NCBI GenBank assembly: GCA_905250075.1
Contig: CAJNOP010000039.1
Location: 458,452-522,451, forward strand
DNA length: 64,000 nucleotides
Direction: 5' to 3'
Origin: Rotaria sp. Silwood1
Lineage: Eukaryota; Rotifera; Eurotatoria; Philodinida; Philodinidae
The translations under genes and the position numbers were made by a program. Within the stretch, counting starts at the first letter, position 1. Every line of letters starts with the position of its first letter. Shown here piece after piece: positions 11,161-22,900 of this stretch. Below the pieces are notes generated by a model. It was given only the letters and a program-made list of their open reading frames with translations. It was not told where the DNA came from and did no database searches.

Positions 11161-13253
11161 CGAGCACTAATGAATGTCGTTCATTAAAGGTTCTTGGTCC
11201 AAACTTACTTGGATTTAATCTATGCAAATATGGATATTGTTCAACACTTAACCAAATGCTTACTTCAACTTCGAGTAATCTATGTCCTCAATTTCCATTT
11301 GGGCTTCTTGTTTGTCTTTTTATCATGATGGTTCATCCAACTCATAGAGCACACTTCATTATATATCTAAAAAACCTCGAAACACACTGTCAAAACTTGT
11401 ATCATCCGTGGGTTACTATATAATTGTCGACTAACAATCAATTTATAGATAAATAATCATGTTCATATCTTTTCATAAGTGAGAATTGTTCAGATCAGAA
11501 AGAAGTGTATTTTGCAAATTAAACATAGGCTTGTGTTGAATCTGTTTTGTTATATTCAAATAGTTTTATCAAGGTTTTGATTTGTTGTAACAATAAGCAA
11601 TTTCTACTTTAGAATATTGGACGATTGTATCCTAAAGATTCTTTGGAAATGTTTAAAATTGCAGCGATTCTTTAGGAATTCGATCAAATCTTTGATGTTT
11701 CACTTGAAATCGATAGTGGTTCTTTTACCCCGAGAAATGTCTATCAACACTTGATTCTTATCTTCATTCAACGACTCTCGAACAGAGTTAATTTAAGTTA
11801 TTTCTTAGTGCAATTAAGTCTCGATATCTGAAAATCTCTAAACATTTTGTTCAGTTTGTATAATTTCATTTTAACTGTTCTCAGTTTCAGATGAAATCAT
11901 TAATCTAGAAATATTTCAATAGTCTGAGTTGTTTCCATCATTAGATTTGTGTGCGTGTGGATGAAGAGAAGACTCATACTTCATAACCACTCACATGTAC
12001 ACTATCGACACTGCAAGTAATTGTGAACTATTTAAAGATATCGAACTTTCTTGCTGAAAAATTACGTAGTATATTGATTGAGACAATGTAACAAAACTTA
12101 TATCAGCTACTTGGAATAATCCATGTTTTCTTGAAATCCAAGTTTTTCAATTTTTTTCTTGCTTAAGTCGCCTTTCTGAGACTGCCTCCTTTTTTGTGAT
12201 TGTTATTCAACAGTGAAGGATATTTTATATCATTTTTTTTTGTACAAAAAACAAGTTCAATGTGAACTAATCAAGAAAAAAATACAGACTTTTCAGTATT
12301 TTTTAAATAATAAAATCCGGAAGTTCGAAAAAGATCATCTACAATCGTAGTTGCACTCTACTGAATGAAATTTCGTACCTATTTCAAATTTCTATGCCAT
12401 AATGCTATTAAATTATAAGAAACTAGACCATTCAATAGTGAAAAAATATCGATTCATATACTTTTACATATCCTTAAACTGTGATCCAACCAAAAAAATA
12501 TTTCCAGAAAATCTACATGTTCAAACATATAATCGTTCGGTTTGCTTTAATAACTTAAATGGCCATGATATTTTCTCTAATATCGTTTGTTTCTATCTCT
12601 TCTAAATTCTTAAACAACTCAAATCAAAAAGTTGGATTTTAGTTGTACAAGATTTTTTTTTCTCTATCCTACCATATGTTCAGCACACGCAAACAGATTT
12701 ATTGTTTTCAGTAGTATACTACTGAGTCGAAAACAGATAGGATGTAGACTACATTTATTAAAGCTATTTTCTTAGTGAAAAAGAAAAACAATTGTAAGAA
12801 TTGGTTCCTATACTTGACACTCTTTGAAAGCATCTTTTTAATTGTAAAGTTGGACACAGAATTAGTAGAGACAAACAGAAAAAAAACATGCACTCGAAGT
12901 AAAGTTTTAAATACAAGAGGATATATACAAGAGAAATGAGTAGTGCCAAAACTAATAGAGGAAAGATTCCAGATTAAATTGTGCTTTATTCACGTATTCG
13001 TTAGACAAAACCATATATATAATATGTTCTGCTTGATAGAGACATTCAGAACACATAGATATTAGGACTTAATAAGAGTTTTCCTTAAAGATGTATAGAT
13101 TCGTTGCAGTAATAAGTTGATTTATAAAAGATAGCTTTAATTGTCCCGAATCTCTTGAAAGAGAATGATTAACAAAATAAGATATTACGAAGTTTCGACA
13201 AAAATTTCAAATGGTTATAATTTGGATTATAACTAACGATCATTTTAATTGCA
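11161..13253. other. Intergenic, no gene seen
   Basis: AT-rich DNA. A plus-strand frame at 11154-11423 could be the far 3' remnant of the F-box pseudogene but has no motif. The rest shows only short low-complexity frames. Confidence 0.4.
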
Positions 13254-13257
13254 TTAA

Positions 13258-13980
13258 GCCCTCCCCCTCCCCCTCAAAAATCGATCTCAGCCCAGGAACG
13301 TTCAAATGACATGAAATATTCAGGATATGGTGGGATTTGTGTGGGAAGGCTATGGTAAAATTTTCAGCTCGACACCATGATGTTTTGGCGAGATACCAGC
13401 CAAACAAGGGTCAAAAATAGTTCATTTGGCAAACAAAATTTCTCAGTCCAGGTCCGTGTGATGTATTTAAATTTTTTTTTGTTTGAAAAAAGCATATCAG
13501 GTTGCAGTACAGTACAGAGCCCTTTTTTAAATACTTACTTTTTTAGGGAAAAAAAGGGATCGAAAGTTCAATGACTAAAAAAACCCTTAAAAGATGGATG
13601 TCGAGTTATATAAGTGTCTGTATATGTAATTAAAAAAAGCCTAATTAAAAAAAAGCGCTCTGTACTGCACTGCGTCTTGACGCGCTCTTTCAAACAAAAA
13701 AAAATACAAATACATTGAATGAGTATCGACAGAGAATTTTGGTTAGCACGTTCGAGATATCATGAACCGTGAAAAAACGAAAAAGTTTTTTTGGTTTTTC
13801 AAAAAACCGCTGGTTTTTCAAATAGGGGTTGTCAGAAATCTTGAAAATTTTTTGGGAAAAATGAGATATCGAAGAGAAGTTTTTATCATTTATGAAAGAG
13901 CAAATGACGGGCTATCTCCCCATGTATTTATCTCAATTTTTACCAGTCTAACGAAAACTGACTTTTTTGAGGGGGATGCC
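13258..13980. mobile_element. TTAA-flanked non-autonomous element (copy A)
   Basis: 723 bp bounded by TTAA on both sides (13254-13257 and 13981-13984). The ends are inverted: left GCCCTCCCCCTCCCCCTCAAAAA, right (reverse complement) GGCATCCCCCTCAAAAA. Inside is a second palindrome (about 13480-13710) whose arms contain acagagccctttttt and its complement. No transposase frame is present. TTAA duplication is the hallmark of piggyBac-type transposases, so this is probably a MITE mobilised in trans. It matches element B in length and target site. Confidence 0.65.
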
Positions 13981-15576
13981 TTAACTTTTTGGTGTTTTTA
14001 GTAGAGATAATTGAGTTGAAACAGTAATTACTTCGATTCTATTGAGTATTTTTAATAGAACTCTTTAAAGTACAAAAGACTTACTATTTATTGTTTATTT
14101 TCTGAGTGTTTTCTATGTTAACAGCTAGAAACAAAACACGAAAATTTCAATCGTTTTTATTGAACATATATTTATCAAGTATACAGGATTTTGAATTAAA
14201 AATATGTCTTTGAAAGTTTCATTATGAAGAAAATCAATCAAATGTTGACATTCTTATAATTTTCAATCAAAGTTGTAATTTTCGATGATAGTTATAATCT
14301 TGAATCTTATTTAGAAATAGTTCGATGATAGGCACTAATCCATAGAATTTTCAAGATTACTCAGCACTTCCAGTGAAAAAATAATAGTTGAGGTAAAAAT
14401 TAGATTACAGATTTTTTCATTTATTACAAAGGAAAATCAATGTTTGATTATAATCATTTTTTTGATTTGATTATTACCCTAGTTTTCTTTAACATGGGTT
14501 GAGACAAATGAAAAACTATTAATGTAGACCACATTTTTCTTTGTTTTCGAATTATAAAGAAACAATAGTTGCATCTTCCTTGTTGGTTTTTTTTCGTTTC
14601 CTTTGATTTCTTTATTCTTTCATTTGTCGTCTTTTTGTTCGTCAATATGATAACTAGGAAGAATGAGCACAGCAGAACAATGTATGTAGTGACAAATTAA
14701 TGATAGATATATAAGAATGAACTGAAAACAACTTAATATAGTTATTTCATATTTGAATAAAATATATGTGATTATAATGACTGAGAACGTTATATAAATT
14801 TCCTGACAACATAAATTGAACGTAATGACCATTTTAGAGAATAAGAAATAGAAGGGTAATTTCAATTTTTAAATATAATTGTCAACTGTTCACTTTTTAC
14901 AGATCATCTCCTTGGATCATACAATAAAAAATATATTGTGTTACATTTGCATTCGCGTACATGAACATAAAGTTTTTGAAGTAAAAAAACAATGAAATAC
15001 ATATATTTTAATTAATTCTATTACACATTTGAATGAAGTCAACCTGATTAATATTTCAACTGCGTTAAATGCAATGAAAAAATCAAGAAGTTAGTTGAGT
15101 TAAAATGATTAGTACTTACAACTACGATTGATGGTTATAACTCGATTATCTTGTTCATGGAAAATTTTATCAATTATCACTCTACCAGTTATAACGACTA
15201 CGCTACCACTTGCATTCATCTATACAATCAGTCACACTTACTTAGACATATACATCATACACTACATACGTTGGTATACGTACACTCCCACACACAACGA
15301 TACTCATACCTCATATACTTGACGAGAAGAAAAAATAATGTTTTGTTTTAGTAAAATATCGATTTTTAAAATGCATCATGTGAAGGGAAAAATACCAATC
15401 TTTCCTTCCAATACGCCATTACTTACTTTTTTCAACTTATTGGGATGGTTCTTCATGCTTGATTGATTCCACTTCGAGTCAACAGCATTTTTTCCTCACC
15501 GCTTCTGTATAAATAATCAAAATACCAACGAATATAAACATAATTTGTTCTTTACTTCCACATATAGGTAAGGTCA

Positions 15577-16595
15577 ATGCAGACAAGATGGCCTTGTGAT
15601 GGTCCAATCAATGCAGCTCGATTACGTCGTCAACGACCGTTGCGGTTTTCTGCTAGAGAACTACCAGTTAAGATTGATCTTTCTTGATGGATGTCTCCTG
15701 TCGAGCAACTAGAAGAATTGGGTTCGTGGTATGTTTTTCCGTGTTTGGTCTGTTTGATTCTCTGAAAAGCGTTGGTTTTTCTTTGTAGTAGTGCCAATGC
15801 TGTAGCCGGTGTTCTAGAATATTTGATCAAACGTAAATATAATATTGATATGGATGTATCTCGTTTATTTATCTATTACAATGCTCGACGAATTGATTAT
15901 CAGCATTCAAGTTTCGGAGATTCTGGAGCTACTCTAACAGGCGGTGTGAGAGCAGTACGTAAATATGGTGTTTGTGATGAAAAAATTTGGCCCTATGACA
16001 TAAAATTAGTGAATAAACGACCGGGATCATATGCATATCGGGCAGCGCGTCGTTACACTGCCAGACCAGTTAGAGTTCCGATAAACTTGCCATCAATAAA
16101 AACATCGTTGGCTAATGGTCTACCGGTTACACTTAGTCTAATCTTGAGCGAGTCAGCAGATTCCGAGTCAAAGCAAAATGGAGGCTATATATCCATTCCT
16201 AATCTCTCAACTACAACCGTAAACAACTCGTCAATGCACTCCATCGTTATTTGTGGCTATGATGAAAGAACACAGCATTTCCTAGTACGCAATTCCTGGG
16301 GCGAACAATGGGTAAACCGATCTAAAACTATACTAAACTGATTTGAATAATGATTCTTTAGGGTATCGATGGCTATTGTTATATTCCATATCAATATTTA
16401 TCTCATCGGCGACTTGTCAACATGGGGGACAGCGGATGGACCATCTCGGATATTCTTTATCGTACTCAACATTTGCCGGCCACGGGCATTATACATGTGC
16501 CTAGACATCTTCGAAATAAGAAGAATGCAAAGTCTGAATATCATGCGCCTGTTCAAAGCCGAAATGTATACTATCGTTCTTCTCGACAGACATAG
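15577..16595 (+). pseudogene. Papain-like (C1) cysteine peptidase, copy 1, one in-frame stop
   Basis: Exons 15577-15728, 15789-16311 and 16362-16595, with GT-AG introns of 60 and 50 bp and phases and exon-2 length (523 bp) identical to copy 2. The active-site Cys codon is split by intron 1 (TG|T) and restores GSCSANAVAG. Catalytic His is in SMHSIVICGYDE and Asn in VRNSWGEQW, so the triad is complete. There is no pro-region with ERFNIN and no signal peptide, so this resembles a short cytosolic or bacterial-like C1 form. TGA at 15685-15687 replaces the codon that is CCA (Pro) in copy 2, just before WMSPVEQ. The upstream ATG of copy 2 is also missing here (GTA), so translation would begin at the Met aligned with residue 4 of copy 2. 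The C-terminus is basic and poorly conserved. It could be a pseudogene or an allele with one nonsense change. Confidence 0.75.
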
Positions 16596-16927
16596 ATGAA
16601 GATACCTCTCGAGGTTCATCTTCATCGTATCAAAGACAATTATCAGCGGAAATAAAAGGATAATATTGTGAGGATGTAGGCCTAGGTTTGTGTCTGTTGG
16701 ATGTACCTTCAATGTGTTTTGATGTATATGTCGAGGGTACGTATGAGTATGATTATTTGAGTAGATGGAGAAAAACACTGCACAGCACATATATGGACAT
16801 TCACACCGACACTGACGTCGGCACACACCCACAGCACACTCTCATACGCACAAATCCTCAAAAAATTATAAAGTATCATTGTTCACAAATAAAAGTAGTA
16901 TCGAAAGTAGAATAAAAAACATATTAA
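16596..16927. other. 3' flank of peptidase copy 1
   Basis: Non-coding and alignable to 22,540-22,730 in unit 2 (shared cacactctcatacgc-type tract, then aataaaagt, a likely polyadenylation region). Open frames here on either strand, including a 144-codon antisense one, show no domains. Confidence 0.5.
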
Positions 16928-17652
16928 GAAGGGTCCTCCCTCAGACAAAGTCAGTTTTTGTCAAATTCATCAATTTTGTGATTTATAACTCGTTAGATAG
17001 AGCAATGTGTCTACTCTCGAATGCACTATAGTTGATTGATGTTATGACGAGCTTGAAGAATATTACATAAGTTTTTCTGAACCTACATATTGAAAAACAA
17101 ATAAGGTTTTTCAAAACTTATTTTCCGTTTTTCTTAAAATCCGTTTTTTCGAGTATACTGTTTGCGCGGGCAAACCTTACTCAATAACGACTCGATATAG
17201 AAGTAATAATTATTTTTATTGCATAGAGGACAGTTAGGACTAGATCCTTACAGAGCCCGATTTTTGAATTACTCTATTGGCGAAAGAAATAACTCACACA
17301 TCTCATTTTTATCAGCGTTTTTTTGGTCATGAGTTCGAGGATTTTTTGGAGAAGATTTTTTTATAAAACAAACAAAGGGAATTTCAAAAATTAGGTTCTG
17401 TGAGAATCTAGCGCCAAGGGTACTCTACAACTTAAAAACAGCCCCGCTATGTTAGCTCGTGTCCTGATTGTGAAAACGTTGCCTGCCTACAGGGTATTTT
17501 TGACCAATAAATGGACTATAACTCGTGAATAACTCGCAAATTTGAGGGGAATATTTTAACCATAATCTACTCTAGCCAAGGCTAACATTCTCTGAAATTT
17601 TGGTTAAATTCCATGGAAAAATACAAAAGTTCGTTTCTAAGGGAGGGGCCTC
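16928..17652. mobile_element. TTAA-flanked non-autonomous element (copy B), with empty site in unit 2
   Basis: 725 bp between TTAA 16924-16927 and TTAA 17653-17656. Ends are inverted: left GAAGGGTCCTCCCTCAGA, right reverse complement GGAGGCCCCTCCCTTAGA. Unit 2 of the segmental duplication reads straight through at 22727-22730 with a single TTAA in the same context (atatattaaattaaaaa), so insertion and target-site duplication are directly visible. An internal palindrome pairs ctagatccttacagagccc with its partner near 17390-17410. No transposase. Confidence 0.8.
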
Positions 17653-17755
17653 CTTAAATTAAAAAACTTTGATATTGACCAATATTTCTTAAATGATATG
17701 AGATAAAATAATAGGAAAAACTCGAAACATTTTCTCATGTTGAATTCTAAAATTA

Positions 17756-18536
17756 ATATGTATTCGAGAATCAAAGATATTCGGTTAAAAATTGAATAAC
17801 TCAAGAACAGTGTGTGTTAGCGATTTGTCCTTTTCACCATAGAAAGAGCACGACGAGGGACACTAATCTATATATGATACGATAAGATTCAGTAGTGATG
17901 AAGGTTAGAACAATATGAACCTTTGAAAAAAATAGCTTGAACTCACAGATCCATAGAATCATTCTTTTCTTCTTTTATATGGATTATAATGATGGCCAGC
18001 CACCTATCCATAGCACACAATATCCAGCTATCAATTATTTGATAGTCGAAAGCTTGAAGGTCAGCATGAAGAAGTTATGCAGTCCTTTATTGAAATATTC
18101 TAATAATGTGAAATTTCTCTTGAATAATATATACATACAGGTTATCAATTGTTCTAAAGCGAATGACAAGAGTCAATATGGATTGAAAAACAATCTAAAA
18201 TGCGAAATATATCGTATTCGAGCACATCGATAACATTATTATATAATATTTATAGATTAGACTTTTCTGAACGATTATTAAAACTGGTTCATATTTTTTT
18301 TTTATTATTTTTTATTAAAAGAAGAAAAAAATGATTCCATGGATCCATGATTTCAATCTATTTTTTTCAACGGTTCATATTTTTCTAACCTTCATCACTA
18401 TTGAAGCGCATTTTATCTTACATAGACAAGTGTCCCCGACTGTGCTATTTCTATTTTGAAAAGGACAAATCGCTAAGACATACTGTTCTTGAGTTATTCA
18501 ATTTTTGATCGAGTATCTTTAATTTCCGAATAGACA
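17756..18536. mobile_element. Long-arm foldback element FB1, with empty site in unit 2
   Basis: About 781 bp with terminal inverted arms of about 170 bp: 17756-17925 pairs with 18365-18536. The arms share attgaataactcaagaaca and gtgatgaaggttaga. Flanking TTA at 17753-17755 and 18537-18539 suggests a 3 bp (or TA) target duplication; the empty site in unit 2 at 22829-22831 reads CTA. The roughly 440 bp between the arms encodes no recognisable transposase (an open frame at 17937-18233 has no motif). Confidence 0.75.
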
Positions 18537-18600
18537 TTAGTTCATGTATTTTAATATATTATCGCATTGCTATGCGATTTCCAATTCCAATGACTTCAGA

Positions 18601-19239
18601 CAATACACCTAACCAACTTATTCATTTATCTTTTTCAAGTTTTTTTCATATTACTATTAAAATTTCAATTAATTTGTTGTCTGAATGATTTTTCGATTTT
18701 TGTAGTTTAGTTCAAATTCTATTTCCTTGTATTCTCTTTGCTTTTCCATTAAAATATAAATAAGTATTTTTCTGTGGTATCCATTCTCGCATTTTAGAAG
18801 TAGTTTTAATTCATGTTCAACTAGTGATCTTTGTTTGCAAGCTATTTATTGCTATATGTCTATTTAAAAAACAAAGAAGGTTTGTTTTTTTTTCATCGAA
18901 TTATTTTTAGGATATAGAAGATTACATACAGAGAATAATCGTTTCAATATTTTATGAATCTATCTCTGAGTTTTATGTGTTTTTACTTTAAGATTTTGTC
19001 TCAAAAAATAGTCCTTAAAAATTCTTCATAAAAATCTAATGAGAAAAAAAGCTTTTTTCAAAAGTAATTGAAGAACCATATATAGTCATTAGTACTATAC
19101 TATAAAACAATGCATATTCGAAAGTCACAATTTTTTTTACAAAACTCCTTTATTTTCTTTTCATTTAATCAGTTTCAGACAATTAGAACATGGTTTAGAT
19201 CATCAGTACATAAAGAAAGAAATTCTCGTCGAACTTTCT
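18601..19239. other. Spacer between duplication units
   Basis: AT-rich with homopolymer runs; no gene or repeat recognised. Confidence 0.45.
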
Positions 19240-22200
19240 ACGAGATATGTAATTACTTCAATTCTCTTGAACATTTTTAATAGAATTATTTAAAGTATAA
19301 AAGACTTGCTATTGATAGATTATTTTTTGAGTGTTTTCTATGTTAACAGCATAGGAAGGCAACGTGAAAAATATAATCATTTTTATTGATCATTTATTTA
19401 TCAAACATACAAGGTTTTGAATTAAAAGTATATCTTTGAAAGTTTCATTATGAAGTAAATCAGTCCAATGTCGATATTCTTATAATTTTCAATCAACGTT
19501 ATAACTTTCAATCATACTTATAACCTTGAATCTTATTTAGAAATAGTTCGATGATAGGCATTAATCAATAGAATTTTCAAGATTACTCAAAAATTCTAAT
19601 ATAAATATATTATTAGGATAAAAGTCAGATTAACATCGATGTTTAATTATTTTCTAACTGTTTATCATCAAAATGAACTGAAAAAAATCACAACTTCATT
19701 TTTCTAATTAATTTCGATAATAATTGATGCAAATCAAAGTAAATCGATTAAAGTTTTTTTTTTTTTTATCACAAAGAAAAACTGATTACTATGTATATGT
19801 GTTTTGCAAAAATTTTAATCAATTATAATCGAAATTGATTGAAAGATTCAATCAGCTTTTGATTTTTTCGTTATAATCATTTTTAAATCTAATTATTACT
19901 CTAGGCTTTTTCTTACATGAATTCAGACAAATGAAAACGATTAGTCATATTCATATCTAAATAAGCTGCACTCGCAACAAACATTAAGAAGCCACCATCC
20001 ACTTGTCCTTTATGAATAATGTAGCAAGTATTTTTCTTTGCCTTTAACTTATAAAGAAACAATGTTGGCATCTTCTCTTCTTTTTAGTTATATGTGATTA
20101 TACTGATGGGGAGTGTTATCTAAATTTCCTCATCATACAAATTGAAAATAATTACTATTTAAGATATATAGAAGTAAAGTAGATATTAGTTTCACTTTTT
20201 AAAGATTATCATTAATCATACAACAACAAAAAAAATATTGTGTTACACCTGCACTCACGCTCGATAGAGAAGTACTAGAAACGTAACATGTAAATGAATA
20301 CATGAAAAATCACTCAAAAACTAATCTATAGATAGTAGTGTTTGACATAAAACACAGTGAAGTGTATGTATATTAATTTATTCGATCAAACATATCAGTT
20401 AAACCCATTTAATTAGGAGTTCCGCTTAGTAAAAATCTACTTAGGAAACCGAAAAGTTAATTAAACTAGTTAATAGTCAAAAGTGCAGTCAATGATTGTA
20501 TCTCAATCAATTTTTTGATTGAAAATTTGATTAGTTCTAAATCAAAAGTGATTAGTTAACCAGTTTTAACTTCTACACTGTGGCCCACATACACACTTAG
20601 ACTTACAAACTCTACATCACATACACAACGATCTTCACATTCCACACTCTCGTCGACGAGAAAAATGACATCTTGCCGTAGTATAGCATTGATTTTTGAT
20701 ATGAATCATTTGAGTAGAAAAATACCAACCTTTTCAATCGATACAATATCAACTTTTTTTTTCACTTTATTTGAATGACTCTTCATGCTTGATCGATTTC
20801 ATTTTGAGTCGAAAATGTTTTTTTCTTTGCCGTTTCTGTATAAATGATAAAAATATCGACGAACATCAACATAATTTGCCGTTTCTTTTCATATATAGAT
20901 GACTTCAATGCAGACAAGAGAGTCACGTTATTATCCAATTGATGCAGCTCAATCAGTTCCTCCAAGATCCTTGCGTTTTTCTTCTGGACCACTACCACAT
21001 AAGATCGACCTTCGTCCATGGATGTCTCAGATTGAGCAACAAGGCGACATTGGTTCGTGGTATGTACTTTCATGTGTGGTCTATTTCATTCTTAAAAAAA
21101 AAGTTGTTTTGTTTTCTTTTGCAGTAGTGCCAATGCTTTAGCCGGTGTTCTAGAATATTTGATCAAACGTAAATATAATATTGATATGGATGTATCTCGT
21201 TTATTTATCTATTACAATTCTTGACGAATTGATTTTCAACATTCAATATTAACAGATACTGGAGCCACTCTAACAACCAGTGCCAAAGCAGTACGTAAAT
21301 ACGGTGCTTGTGATGAAAAACTTTGGCCATATGATATAAGCTTAGTGAATAAACGGCCGACACCAAACGCATATCGAGCAGCACATCGTTTCACTTCCAG
21401 ACCAGTTAAAATTCCAATAAACTTGCCATCAATAAAAACATCATTGGCTAATGGTCTACCGATTGCGATTAGCATAATTTTGCGCAATTCAGCAGGTACT
21501 GAGGTGAAGAAAAATGAGGGCTATATATCCATTCCCAATCCCTCATGTACAACAATAAGAAATTCGGAATGGCACTCCGTTGTTATTAGTGGCTATGATG
21601 AAAGAACACAGCATTTTCTAGTACGTAATTCCTGGGGCGAACAATGGGTAAGCAGATATAAAACTACATCTAAAATAATTTCAATCATGTTTCTCTAGGG
21701 TCTCAAAGGCTATTTTTATATTCCATATCAGTATCTATCTATACGATCACTCGTTTACATGGATGACAACGCATGGACCATCAAAGATATCCTTTACCGC
21801 ACTCAACATTTGCCGACCATGCTTGTTTTACGTTCAGCCAGACACCGTCGACACAGGAAATATCTACACACTGCATATGATTCGCATCAACAAAGACGAA
21901 ACGTACACTAACGTCTGAGGTGTATGAGATTGGGCCGACGAAAGAAGTTCAATCACTATCCAATCGGTTTTTAGTCGAGGTCATGTGCAATGTATAGACC
22001 TAAATAAACTATGAATATTTTGAAAATAATTCATGCCCTCAGTTGATTGCTACGAAGTTGCTGCACTGTTACGGCATCGTTCTAATAAATACTGCGGCCC
22101 ATCTCAGGAACACCAGAAAAATTGATTTTCGAGTTTCGACTCGAAATCTTGTCAAGAGACAGACCTTAACAGGTATACTTTATTGTCAAATTTTCAGATT

Positions 22201-22900
22201 CTACCACTGTTCCTATCTGAAGATACAACTGTGATAATAATGTGTCTTCCACATTACCCATATAAAACACTGTATTCGCTGTTATCATTCAAGGATAGAA
22301 GCAAGTCAAAAGATATGAAACTGCTATGATAAATTATTCTACTTAAGGTCTTCCTTTTAGTAAAATTTCGAGTCTAAATTTGAAAACCAATTTTCTGTTG
22401 CTCTTCAAGGGAACCATGGCGTTTATCTAAAAAATATTGTTAAAGTACAGTAACTACATAGTAATAAGCTAAAATCATGAACTCTTTTCCGAGTATTCAA
22501 AGCTCATTTAGGCTTACATAATTTATATGGTCTTGACTGAAAAGCGATTGAACAGCTGTTGGACGTACCGCGTTATTTCTGGGTGTATTTTCGCGTAGAA
22601 TGAGGATGTGTGACTATGAGTGTATACCCATAGCACTCATTCATACGCAAAAATCCTAAAGAAAAATTGTAAAGTATAATTGTTCAAAAAATAAAAGTTC
22701 TGCTTAAAGTGAAATAAAATAATATATTAAATTAAAAAGTTTTGACATCGATCAATATTTCTTAAAAAGTCTAAGATAAAACAATGCAAAAAAACAATCG
22801 CAACAGTTTCTCATGTTGAATTATAAAACTAGTTCATGTATTTTAATAATTTCTCGCACTGTTAAATGATTTACAATTCGAATAACTTCAGACGACATGC
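19240..22900 (+). repeat. Segmental tandem duplication, unit 2
   Basis: Second copy of unit 1. It keeps the uninterrupted pre-insertion sequence at both transposon sites. It carries about 600 bp between the peptidase stop and 22,540 that has no counterpart in unit 1, including a small palindrome ttcgagtttcgactcgaa near 22,123-22,146. The age of the duplication is moderate: introns and flanks align easily but with many substitutions. Confidence 0.8.
20899..21911 (+). pseudogene. Papain-like (C1) cysteine peptidase, copy 2, one in-frame stop
   Basis: Exons 20899-21059, 21125-21647 and 21699-21911, joined in frame. Intron 1 (65 bp) splits the catalytic Cys codon, giving GSCSANALAG. His is in WHSVVISGYDE and Asn in VRNSWGEQW. 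The Trp-containing motif KIDLRPWMSQIEQQ before the Cys is the mature N-terminus of C1 enzymes (DLR..M..V..Q). TGA at 21222-21224 stands where copy 1 has CGA (Arg), a single C-to-T change. The rest of the frame is intact. The ATG at 20899 directly follows an acceptor-like ttcatatatag. Each tandem copy therefore has one nonsense codon, at a different site. A functional product would need readthrough or another allele. Confidence 0.75.

Larger units (their letters stand above)
14020..18600 (+). repeat. Segmental tandem duplication, unit 1
   Basis: Matches unit 2 (19,240-22,900) in the same orientation across non-coding flanks as well as the peptidase exons. Example: 14,200-14,370 against 19,430-19,595, sharing aatcttatttagaaatagtt and long neighbouring stretches. 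The 3' limits match at agttcatgtattttaat (18,540 and 22,830). Unit 1 is interrupted by two transposon insertions (16928-17652 and about 17756-18536) that unit 2 lacks. Confidence 0.8.

Noticed and set aside
16398..16832. 144-codon minus-strand open frame
   Set aside because: It lies over the peptidase last exon and its 3' flank; His/Arg/Tyr-rich composition without any domain, a shadow frame.
17937..18233. 98-codon frame between the arms of FB1 as a transposase
   Set aside because: No DDE-like or DNA-binding motif, low-complexity Asn/Lys/Ile composition.
15685..21224. In-frame TGA codons as selenocysteine or reassigned codons
   Set aside because: The paralogous positions are Pro and Arg, not Cys, no SECIS-like structure was noticed, and conserved genes in the window (TMEM gene TAA, nicastrin TGA) use ordinary stops.
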